A DNA stretch of 64,000 nt from Oscheius tipulae. Lineage: Eukaryota; Nematoda; Chromadorea; Rhabditida; Rhabditidae. This document shows positions 46,275 through 58,036 of this stretch, piece after piece (the stretch's first letter is position 1; the number at the start of each line of letters is the position of its first letter). The notes below the pieces were generated by a model, which saw only the letters and a list, made by a program, of their open reading frames with translations, had not been told where the DNA came from and did not search any database. The DNA lies in the NCBI GenBank assembly GCA_037178975.1, contig JASJZH010000004.1, positions 6,944,001-7,008,000 of the forward strand. The letters are read 5' to 3'. The position numbers and the translations under genes are program-made.

Positions 46275-47893
46275 ATGAACAGGCCGTTTCGGAACCTCAA
46301 ATGCACGGTTTGCGGTTCAGATGCTGCCAGATACAACTACCAGGCTCTGACTTGCGAGTAAGACTACATCTCTTTGAAAAACCTAAAGCTTGGTTTCAGA
46401 AAATGTCGCGTATTTTTCTTCAGGATGATCACATTTAAGCCGGAGTTACAAGCTTGTGACCGCGACTGCCCTTACAAGCCAAGTAAGAAAGCTTGGGTGA
46501 AATGTGGAAAGTTGTTTTAGGAGCCAGAAGCAACTGTAAAACATGTCGATACAAAAAGTGTCTAGCAGCTGGAATGCGCGAATCCGGTAAGATTTGTTGT
46601 ATATTTACCAAACCTGACGAAACCATTCGACAAATCCCCGTTTAGAAGTTGGTCAACGAATGGCTAGAAGCCAGGAAATCCAGCTCTCTTCTCTTGACTA
46701 TACTGCGTGCATGGTAACTTTTCAATCATACGAGATATAATGAGCAAGCAGAAATCCTTCCACCAAACACTGATAAACTACGGTCACAAAGCGGCCAACA
46801 GAGCGAGGTTTGTACAGAGTGCTCAGGAGTTTGTCAACATCCTCTCTCAATTTGAAAGGTTTCTTTCTTTGTTTTGCTTAGACTGTAAAATATTCAGAAT
46901 ATCAGTCTCGGGAGAAGATCTGAACATCACCCAGTGTAAAGTGAACATGGACCTGTCTATTATGGATGTTCTTCTGAATCCGGAATCTTGCTCGTCCAGG
47001 AAAGCTGTAAATTTCTGGGCTGTGATAAGTGTAACAAATAGTTAAGGCAGTCTTCTATCCGATTGCTGACAATCCTAGTGTTACTTCAATCGACTACAAA
47101 ATCTGTTACTGTCGGACAATAACTGCCTATGCCGAATTTCTTGGAGTAATTGAAGAGTTCAATCAGCTGGGTCCAGAAGATCAAGTGAGTGATGCTACAA
47201 AACTATAAGTGGTGTATTGGCTTTCTGCTAACACAATTTACGTTTTCGGTCACGCTCTTCCGTTCAAATTTGATGTTCTACACCCTTCTGGAAGTTCTGT
47301 ACCGGACGGTGTCGTGTATCAAAAACAATGAGTGTCTCTACAAGGAGCTACCGTATACCTCGGTAGACTCTGAAGAACAGTAAGTTTTCTTTTTTGCATT
47401 CCAATCTCTTGTATTTCAGTTGGAAAGAGAGGAAACAGACATATAGAACCCAGAACTCGGCAGCAATTTGCAATCTCTTCGCCTTGAATCTCTCTATGGG
47501 AGAGTACCTACTGTTAAGGATAATAGCTATGTTCAACAACAGTTAGTTCAACTTTCACCACAGACAAATCAACAAATCAGTCATCCAATTGTCGCTTGTC
47601 GGACAGGAAATTGCCCTGAGAGCAAGAGAAAAATACACGGTCATGTTGGTTGAGCTGGTTAGAAATCGACTCTCACCAGACGAGACGCTGGAAAGAGTCA
47701 CAAAGATACTGGCTTTGTTGAAAGGTGCGGAGGTTGGTGTTTTTTGCTAGGTAAAGAATTCAATCTATAGGAATACAGCAAGTACGGGAACGCGGCTCAC
47801 GCAAAGATGGTTCTGAACAACTACGACAACATGTACGGACAGCTGACTAAAGAAATTCACGTGTTTGGAAGCATCTACGAGAAGAAGACTTAG
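46275..47893 (+). CDS. Nuclear hormone receptor (divergent nematode NHR)
   Basis: Exon 1 and the following exons give a two-zinc-finger DNA-binding domain: CTVCGSDAARYNYQALTC, EKCRVFFFRMITFKP, ACDRDCPYKP and NCKTCRYKKCLAAGMRES. A ligand-binding domain follows, with AEFLGVIEEFNQLGPEDQ, VTLFRSNLMFYTLLEVLYR and helices through MGEYLLLRIIAMFNN. The C-terminus is VFGSIYEKKT. The P-box region (CRVFFFR) is of the nematode supplementary (HNF4-derived) kind. Eleven or so exons are phase-consistent except one: after the donor at 47185 the expected acceptor before VTLF reads TTTTCG. It probably acts as a ligand- or metabolite-responsive transcription factor. Confidence 0.85.
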
Positions 47894-48048
47894 TTTAGGA
47901 TCATAGAAAAGGTTTCAAATAGTCAGGATTAAACTTACCTCATGTTTTGAAACAGCTCGATAGATTTCTTGGAAGGAAGCGACCAGTTTTCTCCACATAA
48001 AATAGCAAAAAGACCGAGAAACGGTGAGGTGGAAAAAGAAAAAAGATC

Positions 48049-48112
48049 TTCCGTTGTCGGGAATCGAACCCGGGCCTTATGGGTGAGAGCCATAAATCTT
48101 AACCACAATAGT
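48049..48112 (-). pseudogene. tRNA-Glu(CTC) relic, 5' truncated
   Basis: The minus strand contains ATTTATGGCTCTCACCCAT (anticodon loop with CTC), GGCCCGGGTTCGATTCCCGA and ACAACGGAA. This is the body of a eukaryotic tRNA-Glu including the B box and 3' acceptor strand. The 5' acceptor strand and most of the D-arm are absent, replaced by A-rich sequence, and the T-stem has a G-to-A mismatch (CCCGA for CCCGG). It cannot form an acceptor stem, so it is a pseudogene. Confidence 0.85.
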
Positions 48113-49638
48113 CCATTTTTTCCCATTTCTAAAGAGGAACGGTTGTTAAAGGGCTGACTACTTTTGCACCAATCTATTCAAGTAAAATTGGCGTGGAGAA
48201 CAAAAACTTTTTGCTTTTTGCAATTTTAGTCAGTTTTCCGAAGTTCTTTTCTTGTTTTAATGTTGTTATCGAATTGTACTATCGAAAAGACCTACGTGGC
48301 AACTAATGTAACGGAAAAACTGGGCTAAAGACATTGAAAAAGGTCAAAACTTGAAGAATGAAGCTCAGCCAAGGTATTTTTTCAATTTCAGCGATTTATA
48401 CTAGTTTTTTCGATTTTGTTCAGTAGGTTTTCAAGGATTCTGAGTTCGATGGCGAGCTCAAAACTTAAAAAAAAACGCCTCTAAAATGGCTAAAATAGCG
48501 AAATATAGGTTTTTGAGGGAGTTTGTGACAGGACCCACTACCGCTCTTCGTTCGACCACGGACCACCGCGTGTTGTGCGCGTCGCCACTTTTTCAAACCG
48601 GGCGCAAATGCCGCTGGTTTTCTTAAGAACAGTATCCTACACAAATTATGATTCAAACTGGTTTTGGCATAGGATACCGTATACCCTACATTGAAGTGAA
48701 AATGTTGAACCTAAACTTTAACAGATCAATGATATCCACCGATTTCATGGCTGTTGACTTCAAATGTTATCCTGCTCACAAACATGTAATGATGACGATT
48801 CGTTCACGAAAACAGCTAATAGAGGTATAGAGAGGAGGTTCAGAAGCCGTCTCTTCCTTGGTGCCGCAAATGTAAAGTGGCCGTGTAAACATTCTGGTCA
48901 TTCCTGCCTGATTGGAAATTTATGAAACCCTCGTTTTGAAAGCATAATTATCATTGTGATTCGTTGGACTTGAATGAGCGTCGAGTTCATTGAATTCTCT
49001 GTTGCTTTGTAATTTCCTAGTGTTACATAGTTCCTCCTCGATGGGTTTAAGCAAGCAATTTATTAAAGACTGCGATTTTGTCTAGACTGACCTTCTGTTC
49101 GGTTCAAACTCATCTCAATAAGTTGTCATTAGATTCCTCATTACGGCGAACCAGTCTCAAACATCTGCTTCCTCCCAGAGGATTTTTGAACGAGCATTGA
49201 TGAAGTCTCTTTTGATATGACACAGGTTTTTCATACTTTCTCGCAACCGCGAGAATTTTCGATACAATTTAGATTTTTCCGGAGCAGATAGTTTTGCGTC
49301 ATTTCAACTGAAGTTTTTGATTACTTTGTTACATTTTTGTCCTAGTCGATACGAAAAGGTTTCGTGTCCATGTGCATAAATTCACATAGTCAGAGATAAA
49401 TTTGTCAAATGGTCTGTCTTACATTTTGGACTAGACACAGAATACTGCTTGTGAGCTTCTCTCTTATTTCAAAACATGACTCTATTTCGGGTCCCATAAG
49501 AGTTAGTTTTGATTCTCACATGTTCATCACAAGGACACGCATATTTCCACCTTTGTTTAAACTTTTCCACATGACTAGCAGATTGCTTCAATGTCCATCT
49601 TCAGCGTACAGCTTCATTACCCGTACTCTCCTCACTGA
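48113..49638. other. Intergenic region, about 1.5 kb
   Basis: A GC-richer patch near 48520-48620 (ACCGCGTGTTGTGCGCGTCGC) in otherwise AT-rich sequence may be part of a dispersed repeat, but I cannot identify it. No gene seen. Confidence 0.35.
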
Positions 49639-51183
49639 ATGGACGAGTGTATTCTTCCGGCATCATCCTCCGCATATGTTGTCCAACGACCGGCTTATAT
49701 TATTGCTCAAGGAATACAAATCACGATCAGTCTTGTTACAATAGTAATTGTGCTATGTTGGCGAACATTTATAACTAAACAACTGCTCAACAAGAATGCC
49801 ATTGTTGGACCTTTTTGTACTTGGCTCTAAAAATCTGTTTCAGACGCTCATGAGCTACATTCTGTTTTCAATTGCTCTACATGCTGTGGTTTTCGCAGGA
49901 ACACAGGTAACGGCGGCTCAAACAACAGTTTCGGAGGCCCAAAAGACTTTTTTTCCTTATTATAGGTGACGGAGCAAGGTTAAGTAGTCAAAAATGCAAT
50001 TATGATAATTGAGCAGCCGAAAAATGATAATTAGGAAATGTTTCTCGTAGAAAACACAATAAGAAAGAACAGTTTCTCATTTCTCCTTTTCCAGATCCAT
50101 CACATCGTGTACGATTTTATCTTTGCTCAAACCCAATGTGACTACTTGTTCACAAACTTCACTTGCATGTTCGTCAAAATCTTCACACAATGCTTCAACA
50201 TCAATCTACCGCTTCTTTTCATTTGTCTTTGTATCGAAAGAACTGTAGCCACAGCCTCGTTGCAAAACTATACCGAGAGCACAACCATCATATTTCGTCT
50301 GCTACCCATTTTGATGGTATGCCGTTTGTACTGACGTTTAATATACTGTTTCAGTCAGCTCTATCAATAATAGCGTCTACACTTGTTTATTATGTGGATG
50401 CAGACGACTCATTAAACTCTGCTTCATGTCTTTTCACCACGCCGGCAGCTTGGAATCGGGTGAACGCGATGTACTATTCGCTGGTGGGAATCAATTTGAC
50501 CTCGGTAGTATGGATGTTTGGATTGTATCTGCAGAATAGGAGACTGGAGCTCGGGTGAGGAAAATTTCCTAATGACTCTTTAAAACCGAGAAAGAAAGCA
50601 CTATTTTTACCTCAAAGTTATTTGCCCCACTCAGTCATTCTGCAGCTAAAAACTGCTATAAATGGTTGAGTTTAGCCATGAAGTATGCTCTTAGCCAGAC
50701 AAACTGATCAGCTGCCACCTTTTTTTGGCACTAAAACAAATATTGACGTTCCAAAAAAGACTAAACGATCAGTTCTTTTATAGACTTGATGCTTTAAGAA
50801 TCTCCAACTCAATCACACCGTTCACTTCGAGATATCAAATCAAGGAGAATCTACACGTAACCAAGACCATTCTGCTATGTGGATCTGTCCAACTGATCGT
50901 CACCCTCTGTCATGAATCGGCCAACTTGATCAGAAGATCGCTATCGGGTGTCATCGACACGTTTTTGTACAGGGAACTGGCAGTTTTCTCTTATGTAAGC
51001 TATTGTTTTCGTCTGACCAGAGAGAAACTTTAGCTTATAACTTACGCCAACCTAGCCTTCATTGTAGTCCTTTATTACCTTCTTCAACTACAGCTAAAAG
51101 CCAAACGAAATATTGTCAGTCGTGATATCAGTACGCGGAAGGAAAACAGTGCTGGCGGCTATTTCACGCGTTATGCTTGGTGA
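49639..51183 (+). CDS. Sra-superfamily 7TM chemoreceptor C (336 aa)
   Basis: Six exons: 49639-49803, 49844-49906, 50095-50316, 50355-50554, 50784-50994, 51034-51183; 1011 nt in frame. TM1 is YIIAQGIQITISLVTIVIVL. Landmarks are IHHIVYDFIFAQTQCDYLF, CMFVKIFTQCFNINL, CIERTVATASLQNYTES, RYQIKENLHVTKTILLCGS and LIRRSLS. The last exon LITYANLAFIVVLYYLLQ ends GGYFTRYAW. Closest to receptor D (same first-exon length, INKNA or LNKNA ending, shared ATxxLQNY). AATAAATA lies 10 bases after the stop. Confidence 0.84.
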
Positions 51184-51231
51184 CCTTCTTTGAATAAATA
51201 CTCAATCGAAATCCTTTATTTTCTGGTCACT

Positions 51232-51523
51232 CTAGTTACGAGCACGAAGAGGAGGAGGAATGGTAGGTACGATGGGCTCGACCGTCTCGGGAAGTGGAGA
51301 AGATGGAACAGGAGAGCTGGGAACAGGGCTGCTGCGAGGAGGACGACTGGCACGGGTGCGACCCTTCTCTTCGCTGGAGTCACTCGAAGACTTCGAGCTA
51401 CTGTGACTCTTTAATGGCCTTTTTGAGGAGTTTGATAAGATAACTTACTCCGTGCTTTCCCTTCTTGGGATGAGCGATGGCTACAGCGATGAGGGCGAAG
51501 GCGAGGACGAGAGCGAGCTTCAT
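51232..51523 (-). CDS. Small secreted Ser/Pro-rich protein (83 aa)
   Basis: Two exons (51523-51449 and 51408-51232), both phase 0. The signal peptide is MKLALVLAFALIAVAIAHP, followed by KKGKHG, then SSSKSSSDSSEEKGR (candidate phosphorylated acidic/Ser tract) and Pro-rich repeats RSSPVPSSPVPSSPLPET. Low complexity with no cysteine, so an extracellular matrix, seminal or mucin-like role is possible but unproven. Its stop is 48 bp from the stop of receptor C on the other strand. A minus-strand AATAAA lies at 51215-51220. Confidence 0.72.
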
Positions 51524-51918
51524 CGTTTTCGAATGATGTCCAGCATGGAGAGGTGGCTTTTATCCTGTCCTTCCAAGCTTGCCTAGCTGCCATCAAAAGC
51601 GGAGGATTCCTACCATGTTTGTGCAGTAACAGATCATAGGACTGTCTGACGTTCAATGCTCAGAGAAGACACAAGATGTTGAGAAACTGGCTGCGAAGCC
51701 TCACAAGTTCTCATGTCTGCATCACCCTTGTACTCAAGGGAATCTTACTGGAAGAAAGCTTTAAGCTCAAGTAACACCGTGTTTCACGGACTCTTTCCCT
51801 GTGATCTAGCGTATAAACAGAAGCCCGGAACTGCATCGCCCTTTGCCCACCCTCAGCTGGTCAAACATGTTCAAACTCCCCATTTGACAAAGAGGAACAA
51901 ATAAAAAAGTTCATTGTG

Positions 51919-53163
51919 TTACCACATGTAATTGCTAAAATATCCGCTCAAACTGTTGTTCTTCCTTATGTTGATGTCCACCATTATCATGTTCCGCTTG
52001 CTTTTCAGTTGTTTCTTTAGTAAGAAGAACAGGGCGAGTACGAAGAGCAGATTCGCATACGTTATCAACTGAAACCCTACGTATCCTTTTGGGGCGAGAG
52101 GTTCTTTTTACGTAGTTATAAACAGACAGCTCTCGATAAAAGTTCTTCTCCAGCAATGCCACATATGCTCTCCGAACAGAATTCGAAACTTCGTGCAACA
52201 GAGTGACTATGAGCTGAACAGATCCACAAAGGAGGATAACTTTTGTGATGTGGAGATTCTCCTTGACTTGATATCGTGTGTTCAATGTAGTCGAGGCTTC
52301 TGCGACACTGAAATATCTAAAATTTGGTTGTGCCTTAATAAAGTCGGAGTTGGACTATTCAAAGGTACAGCCTCTTACTTCTTCTCCAGCTTCCGATTCT
52401 TCAAATACAGTATAAACATCCACAGCATTGCAACTGAATTGATGGTAATCAGCGAGTAATACATGTTGTTGACTCTCTGCCAAGATATTCCGGTGTTGAA
52501 GAGACACGACTCTGTGTGATTGATATCGTAGGCGTCTACATAGAAGACGATTCCCGAAAAACTAATTGAGATGGAGATTGTCAGAAGAGGCAAAACACGA
52601 AAGATGAAAGCAGAGGTCTCATTGTAGTTCTGCAGAAAGAAGGTGGCCATTGTTCGTTCCATACAGAGACTGATGAAGAGTAGGGCTAGATTTATAGTGA
52701 AGCAATGAGTGAAGGTTTTGACGAAAAGACAACTGAAGTTGGAAAAGATGTAGTCGCAGCTATTTCGGACGAAGAGGAAGTCATAGATCATGTGGTGGAG
52801 CTGAAAAATATGTGACGTGACCACTGGGAAGTCTACGAATTGCTCCCAAAGTTCACAAAACTTCGGTGAAACAACCTGGACTATCCAAAAGACTCACCTG
52901 AGTTCCAGTATAGATCGACGCATGAAAAACAATAGACAAGAGAATGTTCCCCATCAAAATCTGAACAACTTCTACACAAGAAACTGCGAAAAACCTACCT
53001 TAGCATTCTTATTTATCAGCTGTTTCAATATAAATTTTCTCCCTAGATAAACCACGACGTTTGTTGCCATACAAATACTGATTTGAACACATTGGGCCAG
53101 AATATAAGTAGAGCTAGAGACTAGACTCTCAGATCTCGTACAGGACTCTGATGTGAGATTCAT
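51919..53163 (-). CDS. Sra-superfamily 7TM chemoreceptor D (331 aa)
   Basis: Five exons: 53163-52999, 52960-52898, 52800-52379, 52307-52112, 52068-51919. The 422-base third exon equals exons 3+4 of receptor C (222+200), indicating loss of that intron. Landmarks are LHHMIYDFLFVRNSCDYIFS, CLFVKTFTHCFTINL, CMERTMATFFLQNYNETS, RYQVKENLHITKVILLCGS and SVRRAYV. The last exon LITYANLLFVLALFFLLKK ends GYFSNYMW. N-terminal Asn sites suggest glycosylation. Tail-to-tail with receptor C. Confidence 0.84.
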
Positions 53164-53832
53164 AGAACCTGAAATTGGATTCTCATGGAAACAAATTGAG
53201 GTAGTGAACTGGAAATAAAAAGAACTTTCTATTGAGTGGGCGTAGTAAATCGTTATCGAGTTCTTCAGGAGAGTGGATCTAATGGGAGAAAAATATTCTC
53301 AGGAATGTAGTAAGAGTATTGAATTCTAATCGAGATGAATCTTCGAAAAAAAAAGATGATCGGATAACCTTGTAATTGGCGTAGACTATACCCCTTAAAT
53401 GCAAGGGCAAACGGCCTTTTGATGAAAATAGTCGGAAGTATGAATCAAGAAGGTCTATAGGCATTTTCCACTCTACTAGTTAGCAAAGAAGTCTATTCTT
53501 GCCAGTAAGGAGGAAGTTAGACAGCAGGGGAACCAATAGTTTAGCTGACAACATGGGTGGCGGAACACAACAACGTGACGGAAATCAGAAATAATTGCTA
53601 AATTGGACGTATAATGTTTTGATCAGAAGTTGTCAGTTAGAAAACATTAGGAAATTGGGAATTGATGATAGCAACAAAAAGCATGGCAAAAAGACATTGA
53701 TGTACGGCGACTACTACTTTAGCTGCACCCATTTGGTTTCATCTTTTGCAGCAAGCTCTTTTTGTCATTTTGATAAAGTACTCAATGTGTTTACAAAGCT
53801 ATATTACTTTTAGGAAGTTCTGACTTTCAGTA

Positions 53833-55301
53833 TCGCTTTACACTCGTCTTGTCGAAACTTATAATCTCTTGCAAATTACTCGCTCGCTTGTGCTGCTGCT
53901 GCTGCTTCCACAACTCCACTCTACTTCGCGTCAGTGCTGTCGTTTGCTGCAAATTCGTCGTCGTCTTTTACCAACTCAGGTCAGGCGTTTGTTACTTTCT
54001 CCCAAGAGCTTTTGCAACTGTTTCACTTCAATACTCAGCTGCAGTAGTGCTCTTCGGAGTGATCAAATCAGATATTAAAGACTGGAATGGTCTGGAAGAA
54101 GGTAGAGATCGGCGACTGGGAGTTCCTCTAGGATTAATATGAAGGGGAACAGATTAGTTTCTTCTCTTCTCGTCAGTTTTCAGAGGAAACGCTGCCGAAA
54201 TTTAGAAGACCGGTCATGCTCAATTTTTGTGCAGAGGAAGAGGATTTTCAGAATTTCGACAAGTCATGACAGGTCATGCTACATTATTTCAACTTGAGCT
54301 GTCATGACATGTCGAATCTTTTTTTTCAATGTGAACTGTTCCGACAGGTCAAATTTCGGTAAAATTTGGGCATGACCCATCTGCTGAGCCCTATTTTCGT
54401 ATTCGCTGTCAGCGCTTTTCCTCTGGTCACGTCTTCTGGCATCTGCTCGTATATTTCTCTTGCACTCTGGCAACCCACACACTCCAACAGCCTCTCTTTG
54501 CTCTTCCTCGGCATAGGCGATTTTCGGGGCTTCTTTCTGTTTCTCAGCACAATCTATTCCAGTATCCAGCTCTTCGAAGTCGCTCGCGCAATCTGGAAAC
54601 GTGGCTTTTGCGAAGTATGATCAAACTGGGTACCTAGTTTACTGCGAAAAGTTCCAGTGGATGTACGGAATATTGCACAATGCAAAAATTTAACAACTAA
54701 CCTTGCAATATGTCCGTCTAGACCAGGATTGACGGCGAGATTCTGATGACATGAGCACTGGCAACAAGGCTTTTGCCGTGGGAGAGTCGGGTAAGAATTC
54801 TCCTGTAGTTCTGCGTAGATATTCGTTTTCAGTAGCATCCAAATTAATGAATGAGGAAATAAGTGATTTACAGTATTTTGTATGTTTTATTCGTTTTGGA
54901 TATTTTATGGTTCTCCCAGACCCCAATCTACCCACTTCGACACCACTCCAGTCTCTAATATCTCATTTGATCAATCCGAAACCACTACTGCAGCCCGATG
55001 CGGCCCTCTGACCAAAAACTGAAGTTCTCGAATCTGGGTTACTCGGGACCCCGATTCTAGTCTTGGTGGATAGATAAAGATTACTGACAGTGGTAGCCAA
55101 AGATTTGCAAAAGTTCATGGGAAAAAGTAGGAAATACCTGACCTGACTTGGTAGAAGGCGACGGTGGAGCATGGAGATGACAGCATTGACGGGAAGTAGA
55201 GCGGAGTTGTCGCAGCAGCAGCACAGGCGGAGCACAAGCGAGCGAGTGACTTTCAACCGAGGAGACAATTCTGACAAGTTTCAACAAGATAGTCAAAGCG
55301 A
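53833..55301. mobile_element. Foldback-like element with about 200-bp inverted arms
   Basis: Left arm 53833-54020 and right arm 55100-55301 are inverted copies. Both contain ACTCGCTCGCTTGTGCT, GCTGCTGCTGC, CAACTCC(A/G)CTCTACTTC, AGGTCAGG and CTTTTGCAA in the same order. Divergence is visible but collinearity is clear. The roughly 1.1-kb loop has no convincing gene but contains short palindromes such as GTCATGACAGGTCATG (54262-54277). No transposase seen, so probably a non-autonomous long-TIR element. Confidence 0.65.
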
Positions 55302-55447
55302 AATTTATGATTCGTGATTTGACAAGTCAAGGTTGCCTTCTAGGACTTGGAGAACAGCGAAGATTGATAGATGACTCCTTCACACTGGTCAGTTGAAAAT
55401 GAGGGGGTATGTAGTCTGACAAAATAAAGAAATCTCGACAATTCAAG

Positions 55448-56654
55448 TTAGGTACCCGATGATGTCGTATACGTTATCCCTGGCGAAACCTGCACAATCG
55501 GTCCTTCAACTTTTAAAAAGAAAGGGTTACCTTATTGAAGAAACGAAAAACAGCCTGTTTATATTCCGAGATCAGTATTATCATAACAATAGGGTCCAGG
55601 GTCTGTGCTATCGGAAGTAACATTCCCAAATAGAGGACATAGTCGCTAATTGAAAAGTCGAAAATGACGGCTAGGTCCACGAGGACTGGGGGTAGTGCGT
55701 GGCAAATCATTGGTAGAATGGTCTGAAGTTTTGATTCTGAAATATAGATGAGCTGCTTACTTGAACTGTTAGTAGAAGATAGATACGGTAGTGAATGTTG
55801 ACATGGAAATCGACGACACTGCAAAATTGGCGAAGATCACGACGGATACTGTAACTGCAGTAGGAAATTACGGTGATGTAGAAGGCAAAGAAGACAATAT
55901 AGCCGCCCATAGCAAACACCATTTCGTGATCGATTTGCTTGTCATCCTGCTTAAAGTTGTTTATAACTTTTGTAATGTGTACCTCGAGTACAAGAGCCAG
56001 GTAAAGTTTCTCACCATAAAAGTAGCAAAAACTTACAAAAAGGATTCCTCCCATGTATCCAACTTCACTTGCTGGTTTCCTGGTCATATTAAAGAAATTA
56101 TCTCCGAGCATTTCATCTCTTTCTGCTGTTGGAAGTATCCGCCAGCAGAAAAATGTTAGAAGGAGTTCCACGACTGTCGATAGCAGTAGTCCCATTATGA
56201 AGTTTCTCAGCCTTAGGAGCCATGGCTTCTTGCTGAAAAAAGGACACTTAGGAGTATGAATAGGCGAAAACTTTTTGATGACAGCCAGTCTGTACAAGAA
56301 GCACCAAACTATAACTATACAGCAAAGTGTGTAGGCTGAAACCGAGAACAGGACAATGTAGGACTGGATGTCTCGATGAAATAGGTTCAAAGTGGCATAG
56401 AATGTCTTTCCTCGAGGTGGCGAACCCCAAACCTAAAGCTTTAGGCCTTCCATCCTTTGTTAGTTCAAGCTCACAGGTACAGTCAATGCTAAAAACCCAG
56501 AAAACAAAGCGGAGCTGGCTGAATAAACCAGCAGGAAGTACTTGTAGCGACCAATTCTTTCAGTGGAATGTCGATGAATAATTGGGATCACCAATATATT
56601 AAATAGACAGCCGAGAGAGCTGGTGATGAAGATGATCCATTGCTCGATCTTCAT
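55448..56654 (-). CDS. Str-type 7TM chemoreceptor (361 aa)
   Basis: Four exons: 56654-56475, 56432-55761, 55722-55531, 55489-55448. TM1 region is SSLGCLFNILVIPIIHRHST, then RIGRYKYFLLVYSASSALFS, the G(x)YKY(F/L) pattern of the Str/Srj group. VFSVSAYTLC-type TM3 leads to FLYRLAVIKKFSP. The C-terminus has LPMICHALPPVLVDLAVIF and LLPIAQTLDPIVMIILISEY, equivalent to the YP-iDPl motif before the last helix. Likely a ciliary chemosensory GPCR. No lesions seen. Long 672-base second exon suggests intron loss relative to typical str genes. Confidence 0.8.
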
Positions 56655-57667
56655 CCTAAATATATGAGGGTCAGAAGGCGAAATGTAAAAGAGGACGGCG
56701 TAATTAATGATGTCAGCTCTAGCAAGATTAAAACTGATGGACGCATAAGAAATGTGACAGAAATGTTTGTATTCGGATAATGTGACAATTGTGAAGGAGC
56801 CAAATAACGACAGCAGATAAAAACAGTTAATACTCTTGCACTTGATAGTTTGAACATAGTGTGATGACAGGATTAACGTTGGGAGAAAATGGGATAGGCA
56901 CCTGATTCGGAATTAAAGATTTGCGTACATTCGAGAACCAAAAACAAGAAAAGGATAGTAGGTGCAAGATATGAGAGAGTCTCAAGAAATACTCTTCGCA
57001 TTCTAGATACCAGGATGACTAGAATCGTGCACGAATAAAAGTGAACTCTCAGTGTTAATGAGGACTAGGTAAAACCCAAATGGCGTTATCAACTAGGTTG
57101 GAGCCAGGAGCAAAACTTGAAGAAGCATTTAGTTCTTAGACAAGAGAAAAAGACTAAGTGTTTTGTGAATGTTCATCCCAATTCAGGCAAAGCAAGAAGA
57201 CTAACTTGGTCTTTCAGCCCTTGCTTGAAGTCAAAATTAAGCTACTTTGCTAAGCGGAAAATAAGCTGAACACAACATAAGGACTCGATTCCTGCGAAAA
57301 TCCAGTCAAAAACAGAACAAGAATCGTCTACGTTCTTCATCTAGGCAATACCCGGGTGGGAAGAAATGTGAGACGGATTTGTGAGATAATGTCTGATTGA
57401 AACATTCCGCAGAGCAATTTTTTCAGCTGCTGGGGTGAGGAGTAAGCTTCCTCCGAGGTGTGAGCATTCGAAACAGGGCAAAGGTATTGTTCTGTTTATG
57501 GAGTGCAGATGATCTAGTTAGGCAATTAATCTGTGATGGTCTAAAGTATAGTAAAGTCTGTTGAACGAGTATTCTGGCTGTATATCGATCTGGACATAAG
57601 TTCACTCTTCATATAAATTATATCAAGCTCTCGGGATAGCATTGCCAAGAATATTCTTCCCAGCTAG
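56655..57667. other. Intergenic region, about 1 kb
   Basis: No gene seen. Presumed promoter of the Str-type receptor. Confidence 0.35.
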
Positions 57668-57958
57668 TCAATTAGTTGCGAAAACATAGCTATTGTGGTC
57701 AGGATTCCATGTTTCAACAATATTCTTTAAAGTCCTCTTGTTCAGTATGGGTTCCGTGATGACAGCAGCACAAAGTAACAAAAAGATTATGTAATGGAGC
57801 TGCAAAATGGCGGTTGATTTTAAGAACAGAGAGTGACTTTGTACGTGTTGCTTGAAACCGAAACATAGGATAAGTACATTCGCTAGTAACAATAAGATAT
57901 TGCGCGTTGCAAAAAAAAAAATGGACCGAGTAAAAAGCTCAAGGTAAACAGCAAACAA
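57668..57958 (-). pseudogene. Membrane-protein fragment, possibly serpentine receptor
   Basis: One open stretch with two or three hydrophobic segments (RNILLLLANVLILCFGF and LQLHYIIFLLLCAAVI) and a soluble end KRTLKNIVETWNPDHNSY. No further exons were found on either side, and a mariner copy lies 79 bp upstream. It could be a relic of a chemoreceptor or an exon of an unresolved gene. Confidence 0.3.
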
Positions 57959-58036
57959 CTTGATGACAACAAGATTAATACCCAGAGGACACCCAGACGG
58001 TCAAATAGGGAAAAATAATGAGGCTGACAGTATTTA

